A DNA stretch of 64,000 bases from Petrolisthes cinctipes (lineage: Eukaryota > Arthropoda > Malacostraca > Decapoda > Porcellanidae). A program made the translations under genes and the position numbers. Each line of letters begins with the position of its first letter. The stretch's first letter is position 1. Below are positions 37,394 through 50,450 of the stretch, piece by piece. The stretch is taken from assembly GCA_033782935.1 (NCBI GenBank), contig JAWQEG010004717.1:32573-96572 (forward strand), written 5' to 3'. The notes under the pieces were generated by a model that saw only the letters and a list, made by a program, of their open reading frames with translations, searched no databases and was not told the origin of the DNA.

Positions 37394-40300
37394 ATGAATG
37401 GGTGTGTGATACAAGGAACACCCATTGCAGTTGACTTTTGGAAACCTACGAAAGCACCGCAGGTAAAAGATGGATAGGCCAATTGTAGGTACAGTACTAC
37501 ACAGTAGCTTGTTCAGTACCATATGTATAGTCTGTGCATTACTGTTATACCAGTTTGGTGAAGGTAAAGGAATACATTGAGCCTCATTTTTTACATGAAT
37601 TATATCCCTACAAGGAATTGTGAAGTATCTATTTTTATGGATTTCTGAAGACTTGGACTTGTCATTCCAAACTCCAGTGTAGAAAGATTATGGCCTGTGT
37701 GCTGTTCTATTTAGTTCTTCAAATGACAGATACTGCAAAGTGCCACTGTATTTGTGTTGCTGAGTGCAACTGTATTGAGTACTGTATAATATTGTGGGAA
37801 ATAAAAAGCACTTCCTTTTAACCATTTAACTCTCATACATCCTGTTTTTCAGTTGTTTTCTCAATTTGTGGGGCCAATTCTGGTAATGTTAACTCTGGAT
37901 ATCTTCCTCAGGTTCGCTTATTTTTCCTGACACATCTTCATGCTGATCACACCCAGGGACTGACTCCTTCATGGCGCCTTCCGATTTACACCTCTCCAAC
38001 CAACGCTGTGCTGCTCAAACACAAATTCAAGGTAAGTACAATATGGTACAATATATACTGTTGTTAAATCCTTCCAAGGGGTGCTGGTATGCTTAGAGTA
38101 GCTTAGATTACTTTCAATATAAGGGCTGTTTTTAAGGCCTACTTTATAGGTGCTCAATACACTGAACTCTGTTCTTCCCCAACTACATGTATAGTCATAA
38201 AATAATATTGATCAAAACAGCACTACTATACAGTTCAGTTACATACTGTCATCCAGGTGTTTATATATTAGAGGAGAATACTTGGAGATTGTAGTCCCTC
38301 TTTACCTTGTATGATTACCAAATGATTGATTACTTATTCACATGACTTGGGTTTGAATCAAATCTCTGCTTGATTGGTTGATTAGTGTCACAATACTGTA
38401 ATGGAGTTCATGTGTTCATTTACAATACAGAGAATATTTCTGAGTGTGGCAGTCTAATAAGTTGGTTGTTGGTACACTGATAATACATTTTTCTTCTGAA
38501 TGTCCAATAGCTTATATGAAGACCTTCACACATTTGCAGGCATAACTGGTCTGATACAGACACCCTCATAAACCCATCACACTCCATATCCTAAACAGCT
38601 CTCACAGCCAATATGGTTTGAGATACTGTGGCTGTTACTCCTTCCCTAGTGGAGATCGTGGATTGAACAGGATTATACAATGCTATAATGATTAGGAAAT
38701 ATTTGTGTTTGCAATTATTTGTTAGTTGGTTATTTTTCTAGTGATTGAGCTATAATGTTTGGTGATATGTATGATTCAGCTGTCGGGAAACATTGTAAGG
38801 GAGTTGGAGGTGAGAGAGAGTTACCTGATACCCCTGGATGATGATGGAGACCACACCATCACTGTCACTGTTCTGGAGGCCAACCATGTCCCTGGGGCTG
38901 TAATGTTCTTTTTTCAAGGTACTGTAACATATAAATATTCATTTGTGTGGATGTGTATATAGGTATTATAATTTTCCTTAGCAGCATATAGTATGTATGG
39001 TATTGTACATAGCAAATAAGCACTGCTCACTGCTCAATTTTTTTTACTTGTAAGTTAAAGCCAACCTATGGTATATATTCTTGTAAGTAACTATTAGCCT
39101 CTCTATAAATTTTAATTTGAGGCATATGAATATTAATCTATCTTTTTGAATAAGCCAGTGATATATAAGGGGCTTTATATTTTACATTGCACTATCATAC
39201 AGCCTACTCTGGTTGACCATGAAGTTAGCCAGGGGTCTGTTTGTAGTTGTTGGCTTATTTTTCTGTCAAAACATTTAGAAAATACATTTTCTTACTTCAG
39301 GTATGTGTACTTTATTGGTGATTGTGTCACTGATTCTCTCTCCATTGAAATAATATTAGGAGAAAGCTGGTAAGACACAGTACTCCCAATTGTATTGCTG
39401 TTATGGGAGTATATTGCCATTTGCATTTAGAACAAATGCCAGTAACAGGGGTTGGAATTTATTCAACTTTATCTAGTTTCCACTTCTCAGTCCTTACAAT
39501 ACATGTAGGCTTGTAGCAAATTGAGGTAAGGTTCTGAAGAATACTGCAGTTCTGAGTGTGTACCGTATGGATTCAGGTCCCATCTCTATTGGTGGTGTTT
39601 ATTCTAAGCACATATTCTCCATCCTTGTACAGGGTACTTTGGGAACATCCTATATAGTGGTGATATGCGATGGTATCCTGAGTTGGTTGAGGACCCTGTC
39701 TTACGTGAGGTGGTGGTGTCACGTCAACTGGACAGACTGTATCTAGACAACACTTTCTCAGCTCCATACTGTACCTTCCCTTCACGTCAGAAAGCCAAAC
39801 AGGAACTCTTCACAATCATAGAGTTAGTCAATATTATTATCAGTATATTCAGTCCCATTTCTTGTAGTGTTAATCCCAGTTGCTTGCAAAAGCTGGCTTT
39901 ATGTCAAGTTCCCTGGTGCACCCTCCATTCCCCATCTTAAAGAATAGGGAGAGTTTGCATGTTGATGCCACTTTGTGAAGGTAACCCTCACCAGCACGGA
40001 TAGTGGCATGGAGTATTTACTTAAGATTATGTTTTGATATGCCCTTGACAATGTACTGAATGAATTATCTTAACACATAGCAAGCATATCCACCCAAAGC
40101 AAACAATCATTTCTTATGCATGCTTTCCGCACACAGTATTTGACCCTGCCCAGAAATGGCCATTAGTCAGCATGGGTATGGATTTCCTAGCTATTCCTTT
40201 CCTTTTCCCTAGAGATAAATTCTGCAGTGGACTGTGAAAGCATATGTTCGATCTGTTACAGTATAGCAGAGTACTGCTGCCCACAGGAACCTCTGCAACC

Positions 40301-42800
40301 CAGCCTTTAGCAAGAAGTCAGCCCCCTCATGATAGGGAAGAGTAGGCCCAGGAGACAAACCAGTCAATGGAAAAGTACTGCCAGCTACAGTGTTACTGTT
40401 GGATGGAAGGGCTGGGGTTCCTGTGGTACAGGGCAGAACTCTGAAGTGGAGGCCTGGCTTTTTCATGAGCTCAGGAATGATAATTATGATACACTCAAGA
40501 GTATGCAGTGCTAGTCTTAATTGATTTGAAATGCTCTGTACACTGGAAGGTTCCTTTGAGTTGAAGATGACCCTTTCAGTTTTCAAGATAGGCCTGGGAG
40601 TCTGACCTAAGGCTACGAGACACAGGACATGAAGACCATGATCTGTAGAAGGATCTGACCTGTATCATAATAATAGGGCTTCTTTGATGAAGGACAAGGG
40701 TAGGTATTGAGTCAGAGGCATTGCTGAGGAGAAAGAGGTTCCTTACTGGAGTGAAAAATGACTTTGTTTTTATCCCCATACGGATCAGACTTTCTGTAGG
40801 ATGTTAATATCTAATTATGGTGTGTTAAACTTTGATTTTTTCATTGTTTTAGTACTCCTTTCAGAGAGGAGGTTCTTTTACTAACTTTTCAGCCACAATA
40901 CAAGAACAGCTTGAATATGTTGAAGCACAATATTTTAACTCAAAATATGATAGATAACTTGAGTGTCACCTGTGGCTAAAAGAGTTGGAAACCAATTATT
41001 GTGCTTGAAATCACTATTTCATTAGTACCCTTTAATAGTTGCATTAATATATTTACTCTGTACTAAAATGCTTCTATTTATAGTATACAGTACAGTACAG
41101 TAGTACAGTTTCCCATAAAGGATCTTCCTAGACCAACAAGTGAGTAAGCTTCTACACTCACTGTTTATATTTGGTTATGTATTTTTTTCAAACCATACCT
41201 CCTTGTTTCTTCTAGTTCCTTCCCAGATCACATCATAAAAGTTGGTATACGTGAACTAGGACGAGAGGACCTCCTTGAATCAGTGGCCCGAAGATTCCAG
41301 GAAAGAATTCTTGTGACACAGTCCAAGTTTGAATATCTTCAGCTGCTCAACTACTCAGATGCATTCACTACAGATTCTGACAAAGCTCGAATCCATGCTG
41401 TGCCAATGACTCAGGTAAATATTTTTAATGAATTACTTGATACGTCATAAATAAGTAAGTATGCAGAAGATACTAAATCAGAGAGGATAAAAGGGAAGAG
41501 ATTGACAAAGATTTTATATGAGAGTGAGTAGAGAGTGGGAGATGTCTAGTAATATGTCCCTTTTTGTTCTTTACAGTTGAATGTATCTTCACATAGGAAG
41601 TGGAATGAGGAGCACCCTACTATCAGCATCATCTTAACTGCACTGTTTGTAGGCTGGGAAAATGGTCCATACTCCTCTCAGTCTGATAATGGGATGTTTA
41701 TAGTACCTTACAGTGATCATTCCTCATACTCAGAGCTGATGGAAATGGTGGCACAACTGGCACCCCGTCAGATCATTCCAATTGTTCAGCACTGGTCAAA
41801 AGCAGGCTGGTGGTCAGATCCAAATGCTCCTGATCAATCAGTTAAGGCAGATATGTCTGTGTACAGCCACTTTCTCACTTCTCCACTGCCTGATCCTGTC
41901 ATCATACCAGAGGCAGTGGTAGAGTTGATGCACCAAGGGCCCTCCAAACTGCTGAGCCGCCAGCCTAGGAGGTGTGGGTTAAGGCAAGGACTGTCACCCC
42001 GCCGCAACAGTGTAAGAGGTGTTCAATATTGTACCCCAGAGCGTTTGTCCTCGCCACCAACCATGATTTACTCTCCTTCTCTTGGTCACATGTCCATGGT
42101 TACTCTTGGTACTGTGAATCAAGACTTTGTTTCTCTTATGAATAGAACGCCCAGTCCGTCCTTATCTCATACACAACACCAGCGATTGCCAGAGACTGAT
42201 AGACCTCCATCACTGTGCTCCCTTAATAGCTTCCAGGAACTAAAATCACCCAGTACTCCCTTGTCACATGTGCAACACCAGTGCATGGTTGAAGCATCAA
42301 CACCCACAAGACCTCTTTCAGTGTGCTCTCTCAACAGCAAAGAAGTAAATTCACCCAATAAAAATATGTCCAGAAGTGCGTTACAGAAAATTAATAACCA
42401 AAAAGAAACTTCAAGGTGTCCTTCCTCCTCAAACCAATCTACTCACTGGACACAAGTAAATTGTCAAAAAGAAATACATATGACTCCTTGTATGCCTGTA
42501 CCTCTACAAGGCAATGTGAAAAATAATGTTAGGTTACAGAAACCCAACCCAGATATAATGTGTCCAGTTACTGAAAATGTAAATTTCTTTGAGTCAAAAG
42601 GTGTGTCAGAATTAAAGCAGAGCACTTCTCATGAAAATGAAGTGCAAATCTCCTTGATAACTAATGCAGCTGAACTCATTAAGAAAAATTACAGTCACCT
42701 GAGTAATAAGAGAACCATTGATGAAGATGAGTTAAGTGGTCTAGTTAGAAGTACTGAAGAGATCTTTACAGCTATATCTGATCTTCATTCTGCATTGTAA
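37394..42800 (+). CDS. DCLRE1B: 5' exonuclease Apollo (SNM1B) homolog
   Basis: Six GT-AG exons, 37394-37462, 37912-38031, 38780-38918, 39633-39822, 41216-41414 and 41577-42800, join in phase into 646 aa. The N-terminus MNGCVIQGTPIAVDFW aligns with human Apollo from its first Met. Metallo-beta-lactamase/beta-CASP residues are present: HLHADH (His31, His33, Asp35, His36), ANH (His99), SGD (Asp120) and PYSDHSSY (Asp286-His287), with YLDNTF and a GRELG-like strand between. Apollo is a 5'-3' DNA exonuclease acting at telomeres and interstrand crosslinks. The catalytic core ends near residue 330. A 300-residue serine/proline-rich tail follows, longer than in human (532 aa in all), with an internal repeat at residues 433-464 and 467-499. 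Exon 6 carries nearly two thirds of the coding sequence. It lies 3.8 kb downstream of the TTLL gene on the same strand. Confidence 0.95.
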
Positions 42801-45290
42801 GGCGAGTCTATTTGATGGACCCTGACTACTGGTCCTCCAGCAATTGGTGCCGTTCCATTACCTTTCCATGTTTTATCATTCCATCCACAACCAGTGTCCC
42901 TTTGATATTGTTGGGGAGTTATGGTACTGTACCTTTTTTTAGTTTAGTTTAATGGCTGTTCTTGAATAAGTATCCCTTGTGCAGCTGCAATCCATAATTT
43001 TTCACCCAACAAGGAAGAAATGGGGTCAGTACATTCAATTATTTAAAAAAAGGTAGTGGATGTCCTTGTTTCTGTAGTATATAAGTAAAACAACAAATAA
43101 TTGTGCAAATAAGTGTATCCCTTGTTTTGTCCTTGGAAACAGTCATGGATGGTTTAGAAATTTGTATTGTTTTGGACATATTCACCCTTTTCTAATTTTA
43201 CCACATCAAATTGTTCTTTTTTGGTCTTGCTCTCTGCTTTTGCCACTTGCTTAACCTCCAGGGGACAATTTCCTTCATCTACCTGTGTACAGGTTCTCAA
43301 TAATTATTCAGCACCCCTTGCAAAAATCACTGTTACAAATGTAGTGAATAGTGATTCAGATTGTCTCCTGTGGTGTGGCATAATGCATCATGCTGTTAGA
43401 GTGCCAAAAAAATTTTATGGTCTGCACATTATGAAAAATCCTTGGTTATGACTACTGTACCATTTAGTATTACACAATTAGTATTGTGTGGATTAACACA
43501 AGGTTAATGCGCTCAGCAGATAAGTATTGGTTGCACCTCATCAGCTGATATGCAGTTCTTAACCCAAAGGTGCCTGCAAATCTATGTAGATTATTCTATT
43601 TATCATAGGGAAACAACATGGCAGCAAAATGAACATCTTCTTTCATACAAATAATGGTTTATAAAAACTCCCAGTGAAGGTTATGGGGATTTTATTGTAA
43701 TTTGTTGGCGTATCACACACGAGATGCACGCAACCATATGCTCATAGTGTAAATTCCTTTTAAAATGATAGACCTCTAGAAGAACTCTATACACAGTAAT
43801 TGGATTCCAGTACAAAAATGCCACAGCAGAGTATAGTAACTGGTTACTTGACTTTAAGGTCTCCTATCATAAAGTAAGGTACAATATTACACCGTTAAGT
43901 AAGAACATTGGTACGAGTTCTTATAATAATCATATGATGTCTGCATATTGATGGAAAAGATACATTGATTGATATAAATGAGGACCTCAGAACCAGAGAC
44001 ACATAAGCACTAGAGTTTTACAAGAAGGGAAGGCTTGATGAAATCTTAGGCAAAGCTTTGGTGAGAATATGAATTAGCAGTGGTTAGTATAATGTATGCT
44101 CTGAATTACTTTAATTCTTGGAGGACGAAAATTGTTTAGGCATTAAATTTTATAAATGCCTAGCATTACTTTTGTTTAGTAATACAGGACCTGTTATTTA
44201 AGGGTTCAATAAGATCTTGATGCACTGGATGTCAGTAGCATTTCCCTTTGAGATTCCTTATGGTTCCTGTCCTATCTTTGTGGTCTTCATTTTTATTACC
44301 CGTATAATGACCTTTAATCTCTGCATTGATAATTCTATATGAAATTTAACATTCCTGTCCTCTTTTCTTTTTCTACTTAGTTCTTTCTATTGTTCTGACA
44401 TTGAGCTCTAGTGCCATCTGGCTTCTGTCTCTGCCCAGGATTTGACCAAACTGATATCACAGCACTGCAAATCAAGACTTAATATATTACCTAGAAAACA
44501 CTTGGCTTTTTGTCTCTCTCTGGTCCTGAATGCATCAATTTAAGCCAAAGTCAAATAAAAAGTAAACTTAATTATAAAAGTTGGGCTGTGTAGAGGATAT
44601 TGATGGGTAACATTAGAGTACAGACTGTACAGGCAGTCCTTAACTTGCACATTCCAAGATGTATGAAAAGCACACTTGTAAGTAAACCAAGCTTCAGTCA
44701 CTTACTGTACATATTAATCATAATTTGTTTTGCGAGTTCCTTTACTTATACAGTAGTGGAAAGTAAATCCTGACAATGTTAAATGAGAAGGTAAAGTACT
44801 TGTAGGAGGTAACGGTAGCTTATATTTTAGGGGTGCTATTGCCATGTCCACAGCACCTGATGTATTATTTTTGCATGCAGTTCAAAAATTGGGGACTAGT
44901 ATAAACTTTTAAGCGAGAGTTTGTATGCATCCATGAGCAGTACATACGGTGCATTGAATGTATGCAAATAAAGAAATGCCTGTACTTTAACAGTACATTA
45001 CTGTATAGTATGTATTGTACAGTTATTCATTATATTTCACATTACTAGGTAAGTGTATATAACATGCCATTGCAACTTGCAATTAGGAGTGATGGTTTAC
45101 TGGTTAGTCTACTCAGTGTAATGCAAGGATTCATACAGTACAGTATTTACTTAGCCATCTTCAGTACTGAAAGCCTGTAAATGAATGCGAGTTGTAAATG
45201 GATATGTACCATTAAATACTTTTTTATGTACAACTGAAGAACCATAAATATATATTATACAGTATATTTATATACATTACACTGTACTTT
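42801..45290. other. Convergent 3' regions of Apollo and CRBN
   Basis: This 2.5-kb spacer lies between two genes that point toward each other. It should hold both 3' UTRs; AATAAA words at about 44565 and 44967 on the plus strand are candidates for Apollo. No coding exon was seen. Confidence 0.5.
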
Positions 45291-48200
45291 TTATATAACG
45301 TGACGCAATTCACCCTCATCTCCGTCCCATACCAGCTTGGCTCTGACGGCCTTTCTTGTTACACCATAGAACTTTTGAGGCTTAAGCTTGCGTTTTGTGG
45401 CAGTGAACTTCCAGCCTATGTGGCTGTGACAATCTGAACAGGTTGCAATTGTCCAGGCATAGCTGAAAAAGTATCATTAATCGATATATTACATGTTTAG
45501 TTTTCATCATGAATTCACAACAGGCCTAATGTATGGTAAAAGCCAGGTTATCTGGCATTATAGCAAGCATTAGAGTTACCAGCAAAGACTTTAATGGAAC
45601 TTGTGAAGAATGAGGATTACAGACTAACTCTTATACACATTTCCTTGCCATACATTAGTGATTAACTATGAAAGTGCATGTATATGAGAAATTGAGAGTA
45701 AGAGCTGTAGAGATGGATATACTAAGAATTGTGTGTAAAGTCAGAAGAATAAATAAGAGTAAGATACACTGAAATCCTATACTAACGAACAACAGAATGG
45801 ATTCTTTCACCGAGGCTAAATTAGGGGATTTTGGTTATGGATGCAAGACCTTGTGAGGATATGAGAATAATTTGGGGGGCTTAATAGGGAGGGGTGAATG
45901 TGACCTATTTTACTGGGTATTTCTGTTCCTCATTTCTGCATGTATTCTGATTTCATTATTTCACCCCTTGGTTTATAGCCCCTCGCCCCACCTTGAAAAA
46001 TGGAAAATGGGGTATTAATGATGATGATAAAAGATATTTACTGGCTGCCAGAAATAGAAAATCTTAACCAAACCTCAGAGCATAGCTTACCCTGGAAACC
46101 AAGAATGTTCGGTGGAAGGTCGGCCATAGTATGAGAGACTGGTTGCTTTACTGAGGGTCATCATCTCATGGACATAACCTCCCGGGTTGACGAAAGTTCC
46201 CTGCGGTCCCTCCACCGACATTGAGAAGATGTCCGCTGTATCACCAATTACCTCAGAGCATTGGACACACGTCAGCATCTTGCACTGCAGACAAAGAGCA
46301 AAGTTCACATTTTGCAATAATTATTTCTGTTCCATTTAACACTGTATAGCCATATTGCTGACTGTTTCTATACTGTAAATAACTTTATAAGTCAGAAATG
46401 TGTTTAATAGAAGGTGAGGTGAACTTCATTGAGTATGCTTGATAAACAATGTAAATTAGGATAAAAAGAGAGAGAGAGAGAGACAAATTTTACAAAAAGT
46501 ATAAACTGGTGAGTACTCCTACATATGACTCAAGATGGTGGGTGGTAAAAGAAGAGTTGAAAAATATCTTGATATACAAAGATAGATGTTGAAAGGAGAG
46601 GTGAACCTTAGAAAGGACGGAGAGAGTGTATCTGAGGCGCTGGGTAGGAGTGTTGAGGCCGAGCAGAGCCAGGCGATGGGAGTCATCCAAGGGAAGGTTG
46701 ATGGCAGCCCAGTGAGAGAGGTCCTGGGGGTCTCTTGGTAACTGCAACAAGTAAATTGAGTTTATGTACTGTACTTATGGCTGTATGTTGGAAAAGTTAA
46801 GGGCTAGGGCCATTAGTGAGTGGTATTCATTTAAAGTCTGGGAAATCATCAAACCACCAATCCATTCATCGTCATCACATATCTTCCCTCTGACTGCTAC
46901 AACCAACTTTCATTACAAACTAATCAAACAAATCATTTAATATCACTGATGCCTTATTTCCTTTATTATACTTTACACATAAAGACATTGCAGCTTCTCT
47001 TTAAAGTACCCTTTTAAGTCATTAAAAAGTCTAGCCACATAGGGAATTGCATATCACACCTTAAGGTTGTCTAGCTTTATCATGGTGCTCCTCTTGACCT
47101 CATTGACAACGCGCTGAGCTAAGAGGAGGTCATCATACTGATTGTATATCCAGGGAGGCCAAGGGGTCAGCCAGGCATTCCTGCTTCGCACACGCCAGCT
47201 GTTGCTTGTCCTTACACAAGCTGGCAAAACGTAACAACAGTCGTGGATAATATTAGTTTATCACTCTCTCAAAACAATAGAATTAAATTGCCACCTTCAT
47301 CTGCTACCAAAAGTTAGATGTAAAATCTCTTGCATATAAGTGGAACTCATTCAAGTGTACCTTGGGTTCTGGTAAGCATCAGGATGTATCTCTTTTAGTG
47401 TGGCATGGTCCAGTGGGTAGCTCCTTTATTTCACAACCACTGATTGAGGGTTTGATTCTGATGGGTTGCATCATAACTTAATGCATCCATCTATACATAA
47501 TTACATATTTGGCAAGCTTCTAGAAATGAAATACAGAAATTCCAACTGTTTAAGTTGTTAAAGAACACCAACCCTACAAGAACTGGTAACCTTACCTAGG
47601 TGGCGCGCATGTGCAACTTGTGCACCAGCCTCCTGAGGATGAGGGAGGGTTAGCTTGTCTAGGGAACGCAGACGCATCATTTCTAATGGATCACCCATTC
47701 GAATTTCAGGCAATATTTTTACCTCGGCAACAAGCAGTCTGGAATAATTGCATTAATAATAAAAATGAAGAAAGAACGCTATTAATTTTCTGCTACATTA
47801 CAAGTAATCAATGGCTTAAGACATAATACCAGTAGTACTTCAGTATTAAATATATACTGTAAATGAATTATTTACATTTATCGATGATAACTATCAAACC
47901 ATCTTCTGGCTAAGTATTTACCATATGAAGTTATGATGCATAGATAGGAGCTTGAGCTTTAGTGATTTATTTCCTTCGGTGTGTTATGCTCAGCAATCTG
48001 TGGTTAAGGAAATGGAAGAGATTGAATAGCCATCTGATCATAATTTTTGCACCTACTCACTTATAGTAACTACTGACCCACTTGTTTCCCGCCGTGTGGA
48101 CATGATCTTAAACCTCTGCCGTCCTTTAGCCTTGATGGACAGGGTGCCAGTTGAATCATCTTCCTGATACTCGTATATCTCTGCTGTTGTGCCATACATT

Positions 48201-50450
48201 GCCATCTCTGAAGAACCATCCTGAGCAACTCTGGGGAGGAGGTACAAATGAAATGCTTACAATATGTACAACTGCTCCTCTTAAATACTGCATCAGAACT
48301 TATAATATTCAGTTAAACAAAGTTAGTAAAACTTACCAATTATATGAGACAAACAGTTTTGGCTCAAATAATTTAGGCCTAATAATCAAAGCAATACTTT
48401 TATAAAGGTACAGTGTACTATATATTGATCTTTATTATCACCATTATCACTTGGGTGGCCTATAGGATTTCAGGGATTAATTTGGTAAAAAACAATGAAC
48501 TTAACACCATGAATGGGCTACAAAGAGCTAACAATGATGGAAAGAATACCACAACAAGACTGTTTAGCGTAACTCAATATTTAACTACACTTAGTATAAA
48601 GGTAAGGTGCAATCGCTAACATACATTTCCTTGTTTTAATTAACACTTCAGTATAGAGACTCAATTATAATTCTTTTAATATATTTTTAATTGACACCAT
48701 GGATAAAAAGACCCAAAAGATTAACTATATTCTTATTTCTGAAAATAAGAAGGTTTTTTATTTTTATACCAATGAGCAGTGTGACTTTGGGTCACATAGG
48801 CTAGATAAATTCTACTTCAAGCCCATAAGCTCCATACATATGTATAAACATCCTCATACTGATAGACGGTTATCATTTAGTGAACTCCTTGAACTGTGGA
48901 GTGTTGATCATAAAGTGCCACAGTGAGAACCTACTTGGAGTGAACAATACCAAATGTGCGGTCTCGAGAGATGACAGAACGTAGCATGGAGACATTGAGT
49001 GGATGGAAGATGCTGAGTGGGAGAGTCTGAGATGGTACCAGCACCAGGTTCATTAGAGAGCTGTGCATTAGCAGGGGCAGAGTTACATAGTCATTCTCCT
49101 CCTGTACTGTCCTCCCACGTAGTTCCTCGGTCTCTCCCAGGTACTGAAAATAACTTATATTACATCAAACCATCATTAAGGCGAGATTATCGTGTTCTTG
49201 AATTGTAGGGCTACTGATTCCTCCAAAATAAGTCAAGACGACTTCAACATTACTATTATGGGATCTGTTTTGTGGCATAGTTTGGAGGAATCAGTAGCCC
49301 TCCAATTTACCAAAAAGAGAGCCTCCCAATAAACACTGGGGTTAAGAGTGAATTCTTCAAAATATTAATTCCATCCTGCTTTCTCATCATTTGCATCTGT
49401 GAGTAGCCTACCATTCCTATCATTCAAATTTTAACCCTTTTTTTCCCTATCATATTCTTGCATTTTCCAACCTCTTTCCAAATCATTCTCTAGTTTTCCT
49501 GAAATTCAGTCAAATTATACAGTGTTATAAATGTTTAGTGTGGCATATAAAAAGACCAAATAACTCACAACATGTCTGGATGGGAGAGTTGTGTCAAACT
49601 GTTCACTTGCAGCTTCACCACCACTCTCACTCCCTTCTGGTTCATCTGGCTCGTCACCACTCTCGTACTCTCCCCAGCTCTCCCCATCTGTTCATTAGTA
49701 CAGTTTAAGTTATAATTAATTACCTTTCTCCATAAATAATACACTTGTACTGTACAAGGTTTAGGGATTACGCATGTAATACTTACATTACCACCAAGTT
49801 AACCCAACCCAGCCCAATCTAACCCAACCTAACCTTATATATGTATACAGATCCAATCCAAGCTTATGTCAGGGCAAGGAACAAACAGCCTTTACATTAT
49901 ACTGTAATCCCTATGTTTCAACAATGATTAATTTTGTATCATGATATTATGAACACTCACTATCACTCCAAGAATAACAATAACAACAACTTTCATACTT
50001 AACTGAAAACAATATATCTCCATTATAATAAAAAAAAAATTAATATCAGAACTCGGGGGCGACATGAGCTAGAAATTAAAGTAACGACCAAACAAAGGTA
50101 AGCACTAATAAGCAAACTCCTCGACCAATAATTAATTTTCCCGAGAGAAACACCATAGATGAAAAGTGTCTTATTAGAATGGTCCAGAATAGTGGGTAAT
50201 GATACTAAAATATACAATAACATAGTAAATTCAATACTTATCTACCTTTACCATAATAATAATAATAATAATGATAATAATAGTGTTTACCTTCATCTAG
50301 TAGTAATTCGTCCATGACCACAAAGGGCTCCTCATCTAAAGCCGCTGCCATCCCTTCATCACCATTCTCATCTCCCATGACACCTTCTCCTTCAGCCTCC
50401 ATCTCCTCTTCCTCACCCTCCTCTGCCTGTCTCTCCTCCCTGTCAGCCAT
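45291..50450 (-). CDS. CRBN: Cereblon, CRL4 ubiquitin ligase substrate receptor
   Basis: Nine GT-AG exons: 50450-50291, 49687-49569, 49143-48935, 48230-48078, 47738-47596, 47220-47060, 46741-46607, 46284-46091 and 45462-45291. The lengths sum to 1446 bases (481 aa) and every junction keeps phase. An acidic N-terminus (residues 1-85) leads to [12 protein letters not shown] and a Lon-like domain (about 90-315; [35 protein letters not shown]), then the CULT domain (about 361-480). Zinc ligands are CVQC (366, 369) and CSDC (433, 436). The tri-Trp ligand pocket is intact: Trp422, Trp428 and Trp442, spaced as human W380, W386 and W400. Ile430 replaces human V388, as in mouse, and Gly395 replaces human H353. 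CRBN binds DDB1 and recruits substrates to CUL4. The start ATG at 50450 was chosen over one at 50561 because the sequence then resembles the family start. Confidence 0.97.
47396..47470 (+). mobile_element. tRNA-like SINE head in CRBN intron
   Basis: A box-like TGGTCCAGTGGG (about 47404) and B box-like GGTTTGATTCT (about 47450) are spaced as in a tRNA. Mismatches in the B box and lack of a complete cloverleaf argue against a functional tRNA. It lies in the intron between CRBN exons 47738-47596 and 47220-47060. Confidence 0.45.
48055..48060 (-). promoter_or_regulatory. CRBN: Alternative strong splice donor in CRBN
   Basis: GTGAGT lies 17 bases beyond the donor required by phase (GTCAGT at 48077-48072). 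Use of the downstream site would shift the frame and reach TAA in the next exon. Phase continuity and human alignment support the weaker donor. Confidence 0.5.
49176..49331. mobile_element. TTAA-type hairpin MITE in CRBN intron
   Basis: It starts TTAAGGCGAGATTATCGTGT and ends CCAAAAAGAGAGCCTCCCAA; the right TTAA is lost. The centre has TGGCATAGTTTGGAGGAATC. Its edge is only 33 bp upstream of the acceptor of the exon starting at 49143, so it overlaps the likely branch-point region. Confidence 0.65.
50028..50252 (-). mobile_element. Family B-like MITE fragment in CRBN intron
   Basis: CCGAGAGAAACACCATAGATG, AGAATGGTCCAGAATAGTGG and TGATACTAAAATATACAATA match the right arm of the family B copy at 51775-52411. 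The left end is unclear, so the start is approximate. It lies in the first CRBN intron, next to an (AAT)n tract at 50254-50282. Confidence 0.55.
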
